A stretch of 64,000 nucleotides of DNA, taken from the NCBI RefSeq assembly GCF_963576675.1, contig NC_088911.1:77157256-77221255 (forward strand), in the 5' to 3' direction. Of this stretch, positions 32,056 to 43,432 are shown piece by piece. The position numbers were made by a program, and so were the translations under genes. Origin of the DNA: Euphorbia lathyris. Lineage: Eukaryota; Streptophyta; Magnoliopsida; Malpighiales; Euphorbiaceae. Position 1 is the stretch's first letter. Every line of letters starts with the position of its first letter. The notes under the pieces are model-generated. The model made no database searches and had not been told where the DNA came from. It saw only the letters and a program-made list of their open reading frames with translations.

Positions 32056-33618
32056 CTTGTAGGTGCCGCAGCCTCGCCCGGGCGGACCGGGTGGTGGACA
32101 CCGTTGACGACAGATGCTGTGATTGGCGCCGAAAGCAACCAATCACGGAATCAAGCTGCTCGGCAGGGCCGAAGTTCGGAGAATGGAAGAGTCGCCACCC
32201 ACGAATGGGAAATGAACACCGATCCCTTGCGGGAGACCGGTGAGGGTTCGGGAAACTTAGGTACGATCCGAGAAGGCTAGCTCCTTTCTGGAGAAAGGCT
32301 ACTAGGCACCCCGACATCGTCCGGTTATGAACCACCGGCCTCCTACTTAGCATGTTAGGCGCTAACGTACTAATCACATATTTCTTTAAATTTAAAATTC
32401 ATTTGAAACCTTTTCTTTCTCGTTTTGAGCATATATTATTGAAAGCCATATTAGTAAAGAATCACCCATTTACATGAATTTAGAGTATATGGAAGAAAGA
32501 GGGAGATAGAAGGAAGAATTAATTTATTTACAACGTGATTTATGCTTTGTATTATACATTAAATCTACACTAATCTCACTCCCCAAAAACGAGTTTATTT
32601 ACATGGTTCGTACCTTAATCGTCGTTGGAATGATTTAAGTACGTTTCAAAACCCCGTTAATTTTCATGATATTCACTCGAATCGCCGTTGGAACGGCTTG
32701 AGCGTGTGAAAACGTTGAACAAAAAGTTTTAACCAAAAACGTGATTAAGCATACAAGTCCATTTATTTTTGTACAAAACCGTTTAGTTAGGAAAACGATT
32801 CAAAACTCTATTATTTACAATGAAAACGATTTTAATTACAAGGTTCGCTTAATCCGTCGTTGGAACGAATTAAGGTTTTAAAACGTGATGTTTAGAAAGT
32901 GGTCTAAAATGATAAAAAGCCTTCTATTTACTCTTTAGGAATACTTAGAAAAACTTTAGTTTAAATAAACAAATTAAACTCTCTTTTTTGTGGTTTATTT
33001 TCCCTTTTTCACTCAATTAGCCTTTACTTGAATATGATTACATCAACTAACAAATCAAGCTCAAATTCACCCAACCAAATATATTAGAAACATATACATA
33101 TAGAAAATCTAAAATAAAAATAAAAATAAATATACATATACATATATATTTTGGTTAAAGAATAATAATTATATCTATAGATTAAAAATAGGGAAGCAAA
33201 GGAATAATATATAGTATAGTTGTTGATGAGTAAAAATAACAATGAAAACAATGCTTTAGTTAAAAATAAATAAAACAATGAACAAAGTTCATAAGGAATA
33301 AGAAAATAACTCTTAAATCCCCAAAATAACTATTATAATAAGTGTATAGAAAATAACATTCCCAAAGTAATAACTAACCTAATTTAAATGAATTTAAGGA
33401 AAACATATATATATACGAATAGTTTTACAAAACCAAATTAATGTAAATAATTTCCAAATATACAAAATAAGTAGATACATAATAAGTAATTACTAGTTAT
33501 ATACCTCAAAAATAATTTTAACAAACATGTTACATAATTATACATATATACATAAGGGATCAAATGTCAAAAAGTTAGGAAAAGAGGGTTGAAAAAGCAT
33601 TTTTATAATTACAGCAGC

Positions 33619-33645
33619 TTTACCGACGGAAAATCCGTCGGTAAA
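33619..33645 (-). repeat. Conserved 12-bp-stem hairpin (element B 5' LTR)
   Basis: Identical stem to the copies at 4567 and 11016, although flanking bases differ. Confidence 0.85.
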
Positions 33646-34119
33646 CAGCTTTTAGTGACAGAAAATGGAGAATTACAGAATCAGCCCAACAGTTTCCAGA
33701 TTTATTCAAACACTTTAAATCTACTCTATTCTATCATTTTGGGCCTCCGAACTACCCAAATTGGATCATAGTCTATAACGGAGACTCCTAAAACGATGTT
33801 TTATTTCAAAACGTTAATTTAAAAAGATTTTCTAAATTCTATATTTACAACGTTTTAATCCCGAACTCCCCTTAAATCGGGTCACGGTTCGTGTTGGAAC
33901 TTTTAAAACGACGGCTTGATCTCGGTCGATTCCACGAGTTATGATTTTTCGGTGTTTTTTCGTGTTTTGGTAAAATATTTAACTTTTAGGAATTTTCAAA
34001 TTTTTTAGGAAAAAAAAAATGTTTTTTCCCAAAAAAAATCACTTTCTCTCTCTAAAAAATGTTTTAGAGTGAGAAGCTCCAAAAATCCCCCCTCCTTTTC
34101 AAATGCAGGGGGATCCGTG

Positions 34120-34130
34120 CCTTTTATAGG
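34120..34130 (-). promoter_or_regulatory. LTR TATA box (element B 5' LTR)
   Basis: CCTATAAAAGG on the minus strand. This copy would drive element B. Confidence 0.75.
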
Positions 34131-34143
34131 CACGGATCCCAAA

Positions 34144-34380
34144 GTTGGGCGTGCGCCCAACGGGGGTTGGGCGGACGCCCAACATGAAGTTGGGCGACGC
34201 TCAACCTCGGTTGGGCACGCGCCCAACAAGCGTTTGGCGGACGCCCAACGTAGGTTGGGCGACGCCCAACGCTGGTTGGGCGCGCGCGCCCAACTGTCGT
34301 TGGGCGTGTGCCCAGCGCTGTTGGGCGTGCGTCCAACTGCCGTCGGACGCGCGCCGGCCGCTGTTGGGCGCTCGCCCAAC
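34144..34380. repeat. Array of GTTGGGCG..CGCCCAAC palindromes, 5' LTR copy
   Basis: About ten units as at 11727-11942. Individual units have changed between the two LTRs more than the flanking sequence has. Confidence 0.85.
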
Positions 34381-34609
34381 GCCGATAGGCACTCGCAAAA
34401 CGATCCTTAGGCGCGTCGTGCATTGGACGACGCCCTCCGTTCGTTGGGCACCCGCGAGCCGCCTATTTGACGACACGCAATTCCTCGGGATCCTTTCGTG
34501 GTTTTTTTTGTTTTTATATATTTTTTTTATTTTTTTTTATTATTGGAATCAACCGCTCTAACCGTCTGCCATGGGTTTTCGTCACAGGTCCTCCGACTCG
34601 GTGTCTACA

Positions 34610-34614
34610 GTTGG
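34610..34614. repeat. Target-site duplication of element B (right), GTTGG
   Basis: Exact match to 9448-9452. Confidence 0.92.
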
Positions 34615-34835
34615 ACCACTTACCTTAGGTTTAGTTTGTACTTCCGCCTCATTTCTGGCTGCCTTCCTTTTTCTGGCTATATCGAACAAAAAATAAGATG
34701 AAAATGAGGATGAACGATACACCGAGATGAAAATGCACCCTCAGAATGAAGAACATAAGAGATGGATATATATAAAGAGACGAAAATGAAACGTATAATG
34801 AAGATGAAACGAACTGAAACTGAAGAAGATGAACC

Positions 34836-34860
34836 GAAGAAGAAGAAGAAGAAGAAGAAG
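34836..34860. repeat. (GAA)n microsatellite
   Basis: About eight GAA units in a purine-rich stretch (34690-34880). Confidence 0.9.
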
Positions 34861-35192
34861 CGGGAGCAGAAGCAGAAGTCAAATGGAACTAGGGGTATAT
34901 TTGTCCAAAATGTATGAAAGTGTCTAATTTGGTAAGATGGAAGCAAAGTGAGGTGATGTTTGATAAAACTGAAAATTAAGTGCTGAAAAAATAAGTACTG
35001 AATTTTAAGTGCTGAATATTATAAGTGCTGAAAATATTAAATGATATAACTTTTATAAAAATATTAGTAGATAATGTTTAACTTAAAACGTTAAGTTAAA
35101 TATTTTGACTTATCAAAATAAGTGATTTTTAACTTAATTAACCAATTTAAGTGGTGGAGAAACAATCGTTATCAAACGCACTTAAATTAAAT

Positions 35193-36911
35193 GGAAAATT
35201 ATAAAACTAGGTCAAATTGGAGGCCCATTTACATAATTAACCCATTTACTCAACCTACTACATATCTAGGCTGATTTTGTGTGACTTTCCCATAATACCC
35301 CTAATCTTCCCACTTCCCACACATCGCGAACGGCCGCTCGCTCCCCCTATCTCATTGGTTACGCGAAAAGTTGCTCCTGCATTAATGATTTGAAGACTTT
35401 TGATCTTCCTTTCTTCCTTTAAATTGCACGAAATCTGCACCATTTCGTCAAAATCACAATGAATTTCTCTTTTTCCTCTCTTCATCTCTTGATTCTGCAA
35501 CTTCCTAACCCTAGAAACGAAGCCATGGTTTTCATCTTCCTGTTCGTTGCTTGGTTTCTTTCTTCTTGTTACCATCAAAGAAATGGTTTTTCTACGTTAT
35601 TTCCTTCGTTCTTCCCATGTTATCATATTGTTATTGTCGCTTTTGGGGGTGAAAGGGGCGAAAAATGTAAGTATCTGTTGTTTTTTCTGCATTTTTTCAT
35701 GAATACACTTCGTGAATCGATGGTTTCGCGAAGCTTTGCGAAGAGAAAGAGCCTGGAAAGTGACGATCTACTTCGTGAATCGATGATTTCGCGAAGATCT
35801 GCGAAAAGAAAGAGTCTGAAACGTATGGATCTACATCGCGAATCGATTAGTTCGCGAAGTCTGCGAATAGATCCTCACGTTTCAGACCTCGCAGCCTTTG
35901 CGAAAGCATCGATATGCGACGTAGATAGACACATTTCAGACCTCGCAGACTTCGCGAAAAAATCGATTAACGAAGTAAAATCACCTCTTTCCATGCACAT
36001 TTACATTCGCATGCTTCGCTAATCTTCATTTCGCGAAGCCAAAATTTTCTTTTTCCCTGCCTAACACGATTAATTTTTTCTGAAGGTGGTTGAATACGTA
36101 ACATCCCTTTCTGGAAGGCGACGTACTGGGCTGGAGGGGAGATGATTTTCCTTCCTGTATAGGGATTAACTTCCCTCAAGATTGACACATTCACTCCTAA
36201 AATGGTTGGTTAGGAGAGATTGTGCCAATCTTGGGGTGCACCATGGGACACGTCCATCCCATGGTGCCAATCTTCAAAGTGAACCTAACTAATCCGGTGT
36301 GCACCGTGGGACACGTCCATCCCAAAAGGTCTGGACTGCCATTTTTGAGATGAGAAATGGAAGTCCAGACTTTTTGGGATGGATGTGTCTCATGGTGCAC
36401 ACCAAGATTACTCATTCGCTTCAAAATTGGTACCGGATTAGTTAGGTTCACTTTGAAGTGATTTGTTAGGAGTTTATTGTAAATTTTGATAATGTTATGA
36501 TTTGAATGTTGTTATTGTGGCAATCCTGTTGTAAATTTTGATAATGTTATGATTTTAATGTTAGAATCCGTTGTTGTTTGCCATTTTTTTATTATATACC
36601 ACTTCGCGAATTAGCTTCAAAACATATCCAGGCTTCGCATATGCGAACTAAATTCATCAAGTAAAACAAACTTCAGCTTCGCAGGCTTCGCATATGCGAA
36701 CTAAATTCATCAAGTAAATCCAAACATTAGTTTCGCAGGCTTCACATAATATGGAATCTGCGAAGTCAGACGGGAGGGGGCGAGACGTGCGTAAATATTG
36801 AGGGTATTATGAGAAAGTCATACAAAATCAGTCTAGATATGTAGTAGGTTGAGTAAATGGGTTAAAAATGTAAATGGGCCTCCCATTTGATCCATTTTTG
36901 TAATTTTCCCT
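35193..36911. mobile_element. Mutator-like element with about 110-bp TIRs and 9-bp target duplication
   Basis: 35193-35305 and 36798-36911 are inverted copies sharing blocks such as CATTTACTCAACCTACTACA and CTGATTTTGT, with a GGAAAATTA(T/C)AAAA outer end. AAATTAAAT flanks both ends (35184-35192, 36912-36920); 9 bp is the Mutator hallmark. It encodes no transposase. Inside is a 187-residue plus-strand frame (35459-36022) with Ser/Arg/Lys-rich internal repeats and no recognised family, the octamer TTCGCGAA about six times, and a foldback at 36272-36458. Possibly a Pack-MULE carrying a host fragment. Confidence 0.85.
36272..36458. repeat. Foldback hairpin, about 187 bp, inside the MULE
   Basis: Outer arms CTTCAAAGTGAACCTAACTA and its reverse complement, with inner arms around GTCTGGACT/AGTCCAGAC, leaving a loop of about 15-20 bases. 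A third partial arm copy lies at 36230-36270. Confidence 0.8.
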
Positions 36912-36985
36912 AAATTAAATATGTGCTTAACATTTTAATTTAAGCAATTAAGTGCTTTATCAAACAAACTTTGAGTTAAATATGT

Positions 36986-39796
36986 TAATAGACCCCTTCA
37001 ATTGGTCTAGATCAGTAATTTGCCTAATTCTTTTTTCTTTAATTAATTAAGATAAAAGTTTGTGTGATGTAATCCTCGGGACCTCTTAAAAAAAGGAGAT
37101 TTAGATATGATAATTTAATTTGGATCCAATCTAATTCTTGTCCATGACAGATTTAAACAAACTTTGACAGATTTGGAAGTTATTATTATTTTTAAACATA
37201 AAGTTTGTTTACGTTTACTTAAACTGCATCACGTTCAAGATCAAAGGTGCGGCTGTATATATATATATATATTTTTTTTTGAATGCTTAATTTTGGAAGC
37301 TTATTTTCTTTAATTAAGGTATCAAATTCGAAAATAATGTAGGAATGATAAGATTATGGTATTATGTTGTTTATATACTTTATATGATTATTTGATAATA
37401 ACGAGCGATTTTATTTTTCATATTTCATCAATTTTAGATATTATTAATAAAATCTTTCACTAGTTATGAATTATGTTATTTCCATTTCATATGTTCGTTA
37501 TGTTAATTCATCAGTAACAGGTCATACATATATTTATATACGCGAAAAGAATAAAAGAATTATCCCATAAAAAATTTTAAATATTTCGTCGAACTTAAAG
37601 AAGAATTATCCCATAAAAAATTTTAAATATTTCGTCGAACTTAAAGGTGGCTTTCTCCGGATCTATTTTGGAATTACCAAAAAAAATGTGTAATCTTTCT
37701 TCTTCTAAATAGATGATATAAAACCCATGTAGAACATAAGAACATCATCTTTGTGTTTTTTTTTTTAATAATGTCTAAAATCGTCCACTTTGTCATCATT
37801 AAAGATAAAATTGCATTATTTACGAGGTTAAAAGTCAAATTATTCTTGGTTCTCAACGTGATGAATATTTTTATATTTTATTTCGTAATATAATGATAAT
37901 CGTGTTAGCGAGGCTCTATTTATAAATTGATATGGATCGTAACGATATTGAAGGTTTTGATCATAAACCAACAAATATAATAATTTTTCTAGAAATAATT
38001 CCAATAAGAAACTGTATTTGATTGATAAAAATTGTATCCTTACAAATATGATACTTATATACCTCCATAATCTAGAGTAGAAAATACCTAATACCCCTAA
38101 ACTAATATCATTTAAATAATATAATAGGGAGAAAATAAGTGTAAATAATATAAGGGCAAATTAGAAAATAGGTCAAATAGCAAGACAATAATTAAACAAT
38201 GACAAATTAGTAAATATAGTCTACGATAAAAAAAAAAATGGCAGAATCACAGAACTTGCTGATGAAGTAATGTCACACGATATGTGGCTTTCGGGACACA
38301 CCGTTTGATGGTTCACGTGACTTGTGACATCAGTGACACTTTGTGTAAATTAATCTGAAAGAAGCATAAACTCAATAAAATTCTCACACGTCGTGTGGTA
38401 GGGGTTGTGATCTTCCTTGCCATGTTTCTTGGATGCCAAACTTGCTCACACGACGTGTTGCTGATCTCGCACGTTGTGTGAACCATGTATCAAGTGTTCT
38501 CCTGCTTGTCGCATTAATGTCATCATCATAAATCGTATTGTCATGTCACAAATTGGTATCCCTACTTTTCGGGATTTTATATCGGGGATAGGGTCCTCCA
38601 AGAATCTTACACTAAAAAAATTAAAACATGTTGTAAATGATAATATGGGTGTAGGGACGATTCTAATATTTTAGAGACTTCAAACCTAATTTTAATTTTT
38701 AATTTTTTTATAAATTTAATTAGTTCTTGACTGCATCAATAAAAATCGAATAAAAGATCAAACCTTTAAAACAATGTGCAGAGAACAAAACAATTAGTAA
38801 CTATATTATATACCTTAGATCAAACCTCTAAATTTATTCTTCTATAATAATTATAAGGTTAAATTTATATTTTACTCTATAATAATATATTTGTTAACTG
38901 TTTCATTTTCTATAAATTATCCAAAGATTTAATATTTATTTGGTTATTCTTATTTTAGTCGAGAATTAATTAAATTTTATATTTATTAAATTTAAATTTA
39001 TAAAAAAAATGTAGAACAAGAATTGTACAGAGCCTCTAAAATACTATTTAATTTGAAAAGATGTGGTATGATGTTAAATAATTAGTTTTCATTCAAAACT
39101 TTAAATTTATAGGTAGGGTGACAAATTTGAATGGAAGAAGTTATATAAGAAATGGGAAGAAGTGGAGAAATAATGTTGAATAAATAAGATTCATCAATTT
39201 TTAGGTGAGTTGTTATATTCACATGGCGATTACTTTGTTGATGAGGTATGGCATCTTTTACTTATGCAATTCTTTTCGGCAAAATGCATCATGGTCACTC
39301 ATCTTTTATTTTTTATTCATTGAATCTTTAATCTTTTATTTTAGTATATTAAGGTTCTCATCTTTCAATTTTTAGCCACATTCAATTTTTAATAACAAAA
39401 AAAAATCAGTTTCGAAAGTAAAAATTGATTAATAGAGTATTATTTATTTTATCTACATTTAACATTTGTATTATTTCATTAGTTAAAAAAAAATTGGATA
39501 TATATAATGTGATTATAAAAAGACTATAAAAACTTTGATTCAAACTATAAAAAAATTAATTTTTTATAATTTCAAGTACAAATAATTTTAATATCTTTTT
39601 AACTGATGAGATGTTTACAACTAATTAATCTAATAAATAATGACTTAACGAGAACAAAAATAAATTCTCAGAAATTTAATATATCTAGATCAAAGAATAA
39701 ATGTTTAATGAACAAGACACCTAAATAGTATGTTTTTACCATTCTTTTCCTACCATAAGATTAAAGTTGGAAAATAATTAATGTTTAATTATAATA
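36986..39796. other. AT-rich intergenic DNA, no gene seen
   Basis: Only short repeats are seen: (TA)n at 37256-37273, a two-copy 46-bp direct repeat at 37557-37647, and a CACACGACGTG-type motif group at 38270-38485. No frame here resembles a known family. Confidence 0.6.
37557..37647. repeat. Two-copy 46-bp direct repeat
   Basis: GAATTATCCCATAAAAAATT and the following 26 bases occur twice in tandem without change apart from the end. Confidence 0.9.
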
Positions 39797-40180
39797 AGCT
39801 TAATACATCACTTATCTCTTGAACTTGTGGAACAAGTTTAATTGACCATCTAACTTGTTTAAAGTGTCATGATTAAATCTTCAAATCTATAAAAACGTTA
39901 TAAAGATATACAAAGTAAAAAAGTTAATTTGTTTTAATAACTTAGAATCATGAATTAGACTTTTACCTTTTAAGTTTGATTTTTTTTTATAGATTTAGGC
40001 AAATTGCAATGTATATCACTTTAAACAAGTTTACTGGATAAATGGATTACTATAAACAAATTCAGTGGGATAATAAGTCATTTTAAATAAATTCAGGTGG
40101 TTAATAGGTTATTTTAAATAAGTTGAGGAGACTATTGAGACATTATATAAAAATTCAGTAACTTTGATGTATTAAGCCCT
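39797..40180. mobile_element. MITE with GCTTAATACATCA ends
   Basis: Left end AGCTTAATACATCA and right end TGATGTATTAAGC are inverted copies about 380 bp apart. The interior is AT-rich, with repeated TTTAAA(C/T)AAGTT blocks. No clear duplication was found. Confidence 0.55.
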
Positions 40181-40645
40181 TGTAATATTTATGGGATCCA
40201 ATGGCGACATGTGTTGTGCCATCTAGCAATTCTGCAACTGTTTACAAATTACAAATATTTCTTTTTATTAAGCGAAAAATAATATATCTGTTTTTTGTTT
40301 GACTTTATTGAATTGGCAACCTTTCTTGTTCTTTCTTCTCATTCTTTTGAACAGGGATGTCTTCACAATTTTTCGCTATTCATACATAGCAAATTAGCAA
40401 GTTGCTTTGTGGCCATCTTTTCTTTTTCTTTTAAACAAATAAAACCTCCATTAGATTGGAGTATATTTAAATAAATTTAGATATATTAATTATGGATTAT
40501 AATTAAATTAATCTAATTAATTAAATACATGTATAATATTCTAACTAAAATGTTCTTGGTTTATATAGGTGGAGTGTAGAAATGAGGATAGAATGCTACT
40601 CAGATGCTAGTTTTTAAACAGATCAGGATTATAATAAATCATAGT
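40181..40645. other. No recognisable feature
   Basis: AT-rich, no coding sequence or repeat ends assigned. Confidence 0.5.
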
Positions 40646-41100
40646 GAAGATACATGCTTATTCTGAATGAAGGTGCGATGAGTTAGAAGAGTTCCAAGTA
40701 GGCCACCGAGCAGACTCAGTGATCGAGGTTGGGTACATTGTAGCTTCAGAAGCAGCTAAAGAAGACGTTTGGTTGAAGAAGTGCATTTGTGAACTAGGAG
40801 TGGTTCCAAAAACTGTAAATCCAGTCACATAGTATTGCAATAACAATGGAGCCATTTCACAGGCAAAAGAACCACAATCTTATCATCAATCCAAGCATAT
40901 ATTCAAATGCTACCATTTAATTAGATAAATTATAGGTAGAGGAGATGTTAGAATAGAAAAAGTACTCACATGTGAGGACAATTTAGCAGATCCATTAACT
41001 AAGTCTTTATCTTAAAAAGTAATGATGGTCATGCAAGTTCTTACAGGTGAAAATTAAAAAAACAATTGCCTTTAGTCCAAGTAAGAGATTGTTGGTGTAG
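40646..41100 (+). pseudogene. Ty1/copia RNase H remnant and polypurine-like tract
   Basis: Reading through stops gives IVASEAAKEDVWLKK, CNNNGAISQAKEP, HHQSKHIFKCYHLI and NLADPLTKSL, the C-terminal RNase H of a copia pol. A purine-rich AAGTAAGAGATTG then lies just before TTGGTGTAGTG, which may be the start of a 3' LTR cut off by the adjacent L1. Confidence 0.75.
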
Positions 41101-41319
41101 TGTCAAAGACAATATGTTTTAGGATATTTTATTAACGAAATGTCAATTTTATGCATGTTTGATTTATTACATTGTTATAAATTAATATTAAAAAGGCATT
41201 TGCCTTTTTTTTTTTAAAGTAAAGGCCGGGTTATATGCTAAGATCGGAACGCAAAGAGCCCAACTAGGTTGGCACTTCCACAAAACCAATCAAAAACCTA
41301 GAACCGGATTTTATTAAAA

Positions 41320-43416
41320 GGAGGAAAAAATACATGAGAAAAATTAAGAGAAACGAAATTGTTTTAAACAATACATATCATCAGAAATAAATCTATTGCA
41401 AAAAGTTGGTGCAGAATTCCACCAAACAATATGATCCGTTGTGACTCCAAATTTAGCCAATGAATCATCCGTTCTATTTCTTTCGCGAAAAATATGAGTA
41501 ACATTTAGATCCATAGAAGAACAATGCCGAAGACAAGCAATCCAATCATGTTGCAACGCCCATGGAACAACTAGTGAGCGCTCCCTAAGCAAATTTACCA
41601 CATAAACATAATCAGATTCCACCCATAGTTTGTGTCATCCTTTTTCCCAAGCAATCTGAATAGCAAAAATAATGGCTTTCAATTCGGAAATATGCGCAAA
41701 GGGGGTATCCACTCGAAACACAAAACAACCCTGAGCAAATCCTCGAATAGTGGGAAACATTCCCCATTCGCCCCCCATTCTTATATTCCAGAACCATCTG
41801 TGTTAACTTTGAGCCATCCCGGTGGAGGACGAACCCAAGTAAGATTAACTATATCAGGAGCTCGAGGGGGTCTAAGGGGAATACATAACTGCCTAAGAAC
41901 ACGATGCTCATCAACATTGTTTTTCATATGACCTTTATTACCAATACCGCCTTCTCCAAAATCACAATATTTCTAGTGTGCCACAGAACCTAAATCAAAC
42001 TAACAACTCCAACTGACCATAACAAACCCACTTAAGAACTGAAGTTATGATTTAAACAATTCAAGATAAGAGTAACTAGAGAATCTGTCAATACAATATG
42101 TTTACCAAAAAGAGAGCCCAATGCTCTCCAATCAACCTGAGAAAAAGAACAGGGAACCAGAATATGTTCAATTGATTCTGAGGCTGCTTTGCATAAAATA
42201 CAACGGGAAACAATAGGCATGCCACGTTTCTGCAATTGGTTATGTGTGGGCATGTAATAAAGCCCTCCAACAAACGATCGAACGAGAAGGAGGAATGACT
42301 TCAGACCAAATAAACTTGCGCCATTGAACCTTTATTGCATTATTACCCAATGAAAAATAGAAATCCTTGACAGTAAAAATACCTGAAGAAGAACCTGTCT
42401 AGGCGCAGAAGTCCTCATCATCACCGTCATGCCTAATCTGCATAATATGCTGCTGCAAAACCTGTGGAAGTTGATGTATATTTATCCATGAATCTCCATT
42501 GAGAAATTCCTCAATGTTATTAAATTGGGCATGTTGGATATTATGGGGCTGATTTAATTGTTCTCCCACCGAGGGCTTAATCTATAATTCACTCCAGAAA
42601 TTTAGCTTTGAATTGTTGCCAATCCACCCGTGAGATTGATCCCGAAGAATATAGTAGACCTCTCAAATTGATGGCCAAATCGAAGAATTAGAAATTGCAG
42701 CTTTCGAGAGCCCAAAACGCGTAAGGAAACGCTGTTTTAAAAGAATTGAAACTAAAGAGTTCCCAGTAAGTAATTCCTACGCCATCTTGCTAAGAAGAAC
42801 CTTATTAAACCGGAGAAAACCTTTTATGCCTAAACCGCCATTCTCAATTGGACTACAACAGACTTTCCACGGAACAGTAACAAGCTTCCTTGTGTCAATA
42901 TAACCAGTCCATATAAAATTCCTAATACAATTATTCAACCTTTTCAAAAGCGCCATTGGCCACTTGTAAATAATGAAGGAATGAACGAAAGCCCTTGTCA
43001 ACGCTGACTTGATCAAAGTTAACCGACCAACAAATGAAAGAGAAGTTCCTTTCCATTTACTAAAATTAGCTAGGCACCTATCCGCAAGAGGCTGCAAATG
43101 ATAACTCCTAGGAGCTCCGATAAAAAGTGGGACGCCAAGATAAGACGAACGCAACCCATGCAACCGAATGCCAATTAAATTTGCCAAAAAAGCAGTATGT
43201 TGGGCTGAAGTATGCTTCCCAAAATACAATGTCGACTTTCCTTAATTGACAATATGCCTCGAAAGAAGACCATAAAAATCAAGTTTTTTAATAGTGCGTA
43301 TATTCTGGACGATAGCTTTGCCAAAAAGCAATATATCATCTGCGTATAACAGATGTGAAGGAAAACAAACCCCATGGGCAAACAACATATTATCAAACTC
43401 TCCATTTTCTTCTAAT
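41320..43416 (-). pseudogene. L1 ORF2, distal part: RT end, zinc-binding RT domain, RNase H
   Basis: Catalytic YADD is at 43336-43347. The RT thumb/connection region (42777-43229) includes YLGVPLFIG, LTLIKSALT and ENGGLGIK. A zf-RVT-type domain (42032-42253) includes RCILCKAASESIEHIL. An RNase H end (41344-41900) includes GWLKVNTDGSG, ESDYVYVV and FRERNRTDDSLAKFG. Stops and shifts separate the parts, so it is not functional. Confidence 0.85.
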
Positions 43417-43432
43417 TTAGCGATCCACCGAC
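43417..43432. repeat. 16-bp target duplication of the RTE insertion (copy 2 at 44687-44702)
   Basis: TTAGCGATCCACCGAC is present exactly on both sides of the RTE. Confidence 0.93.

Larger units (their letters stand above)
9453..34609 (-). mobile_element. Complete Tat-lineage Ty3/gypsy retrotransposon with nested insertions (element B)
   Basis: The element lies on the minus strand. In its own order: 5' LTR 34609-32058, primer binding site 32055-32038, leader, gag 30133-27342, protease/RT 23157-21016, RT/RNase H/integrase 19199-16748, antisense PMD gene, 46-bp array, polypurine tract, 3' LTR 12148-9453. Both LTRs begin TGTAG and end CTACA (read on +), and GTTGG flanks both. A 1,816-bp solo LTR and a 4,184-bp LTR element interrupt pol and the gag-pol junction. 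Without them the element is about 19.1 kb. At least two stops in gag, four in pol before the integrase core, and a frameshift plus a stop in integrase make it non-autonomous. Confidence 0.95.
32058..34609 (-). mobile_element. 5' LTR of element B (2,552 bp)
   Basis: Pairs with 9453-12148. It lacks about 190 bases near 33907 relative to that copy, joined at an ACG. The right end TGTCTACA is followed by GTTGG. Confidence 0.95.
34955..36985. mobile_element. MITE split by a MULE
   Basis: Left part 34955-35192 begins near GTTTGATAAAACTG and is rich in AAGTGCTGAA. Right part 36921-36985 ends near TTATCAAAC in inverted orientation. Removing the MULE and one AAATTAAAT joins them into a short AT-rich unit of about 310 bp, hAT-like in style. 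Exact ends and duplication are uncertain. Confidence 0.5.

Noticed and set aside
41185..41220. Target duplication for the L1
   Set aside because: The 3' flank next to the poly(A) is visible, but the 5' end is cut by the Sirevirus at 47111, so no partner can be matched in the window.
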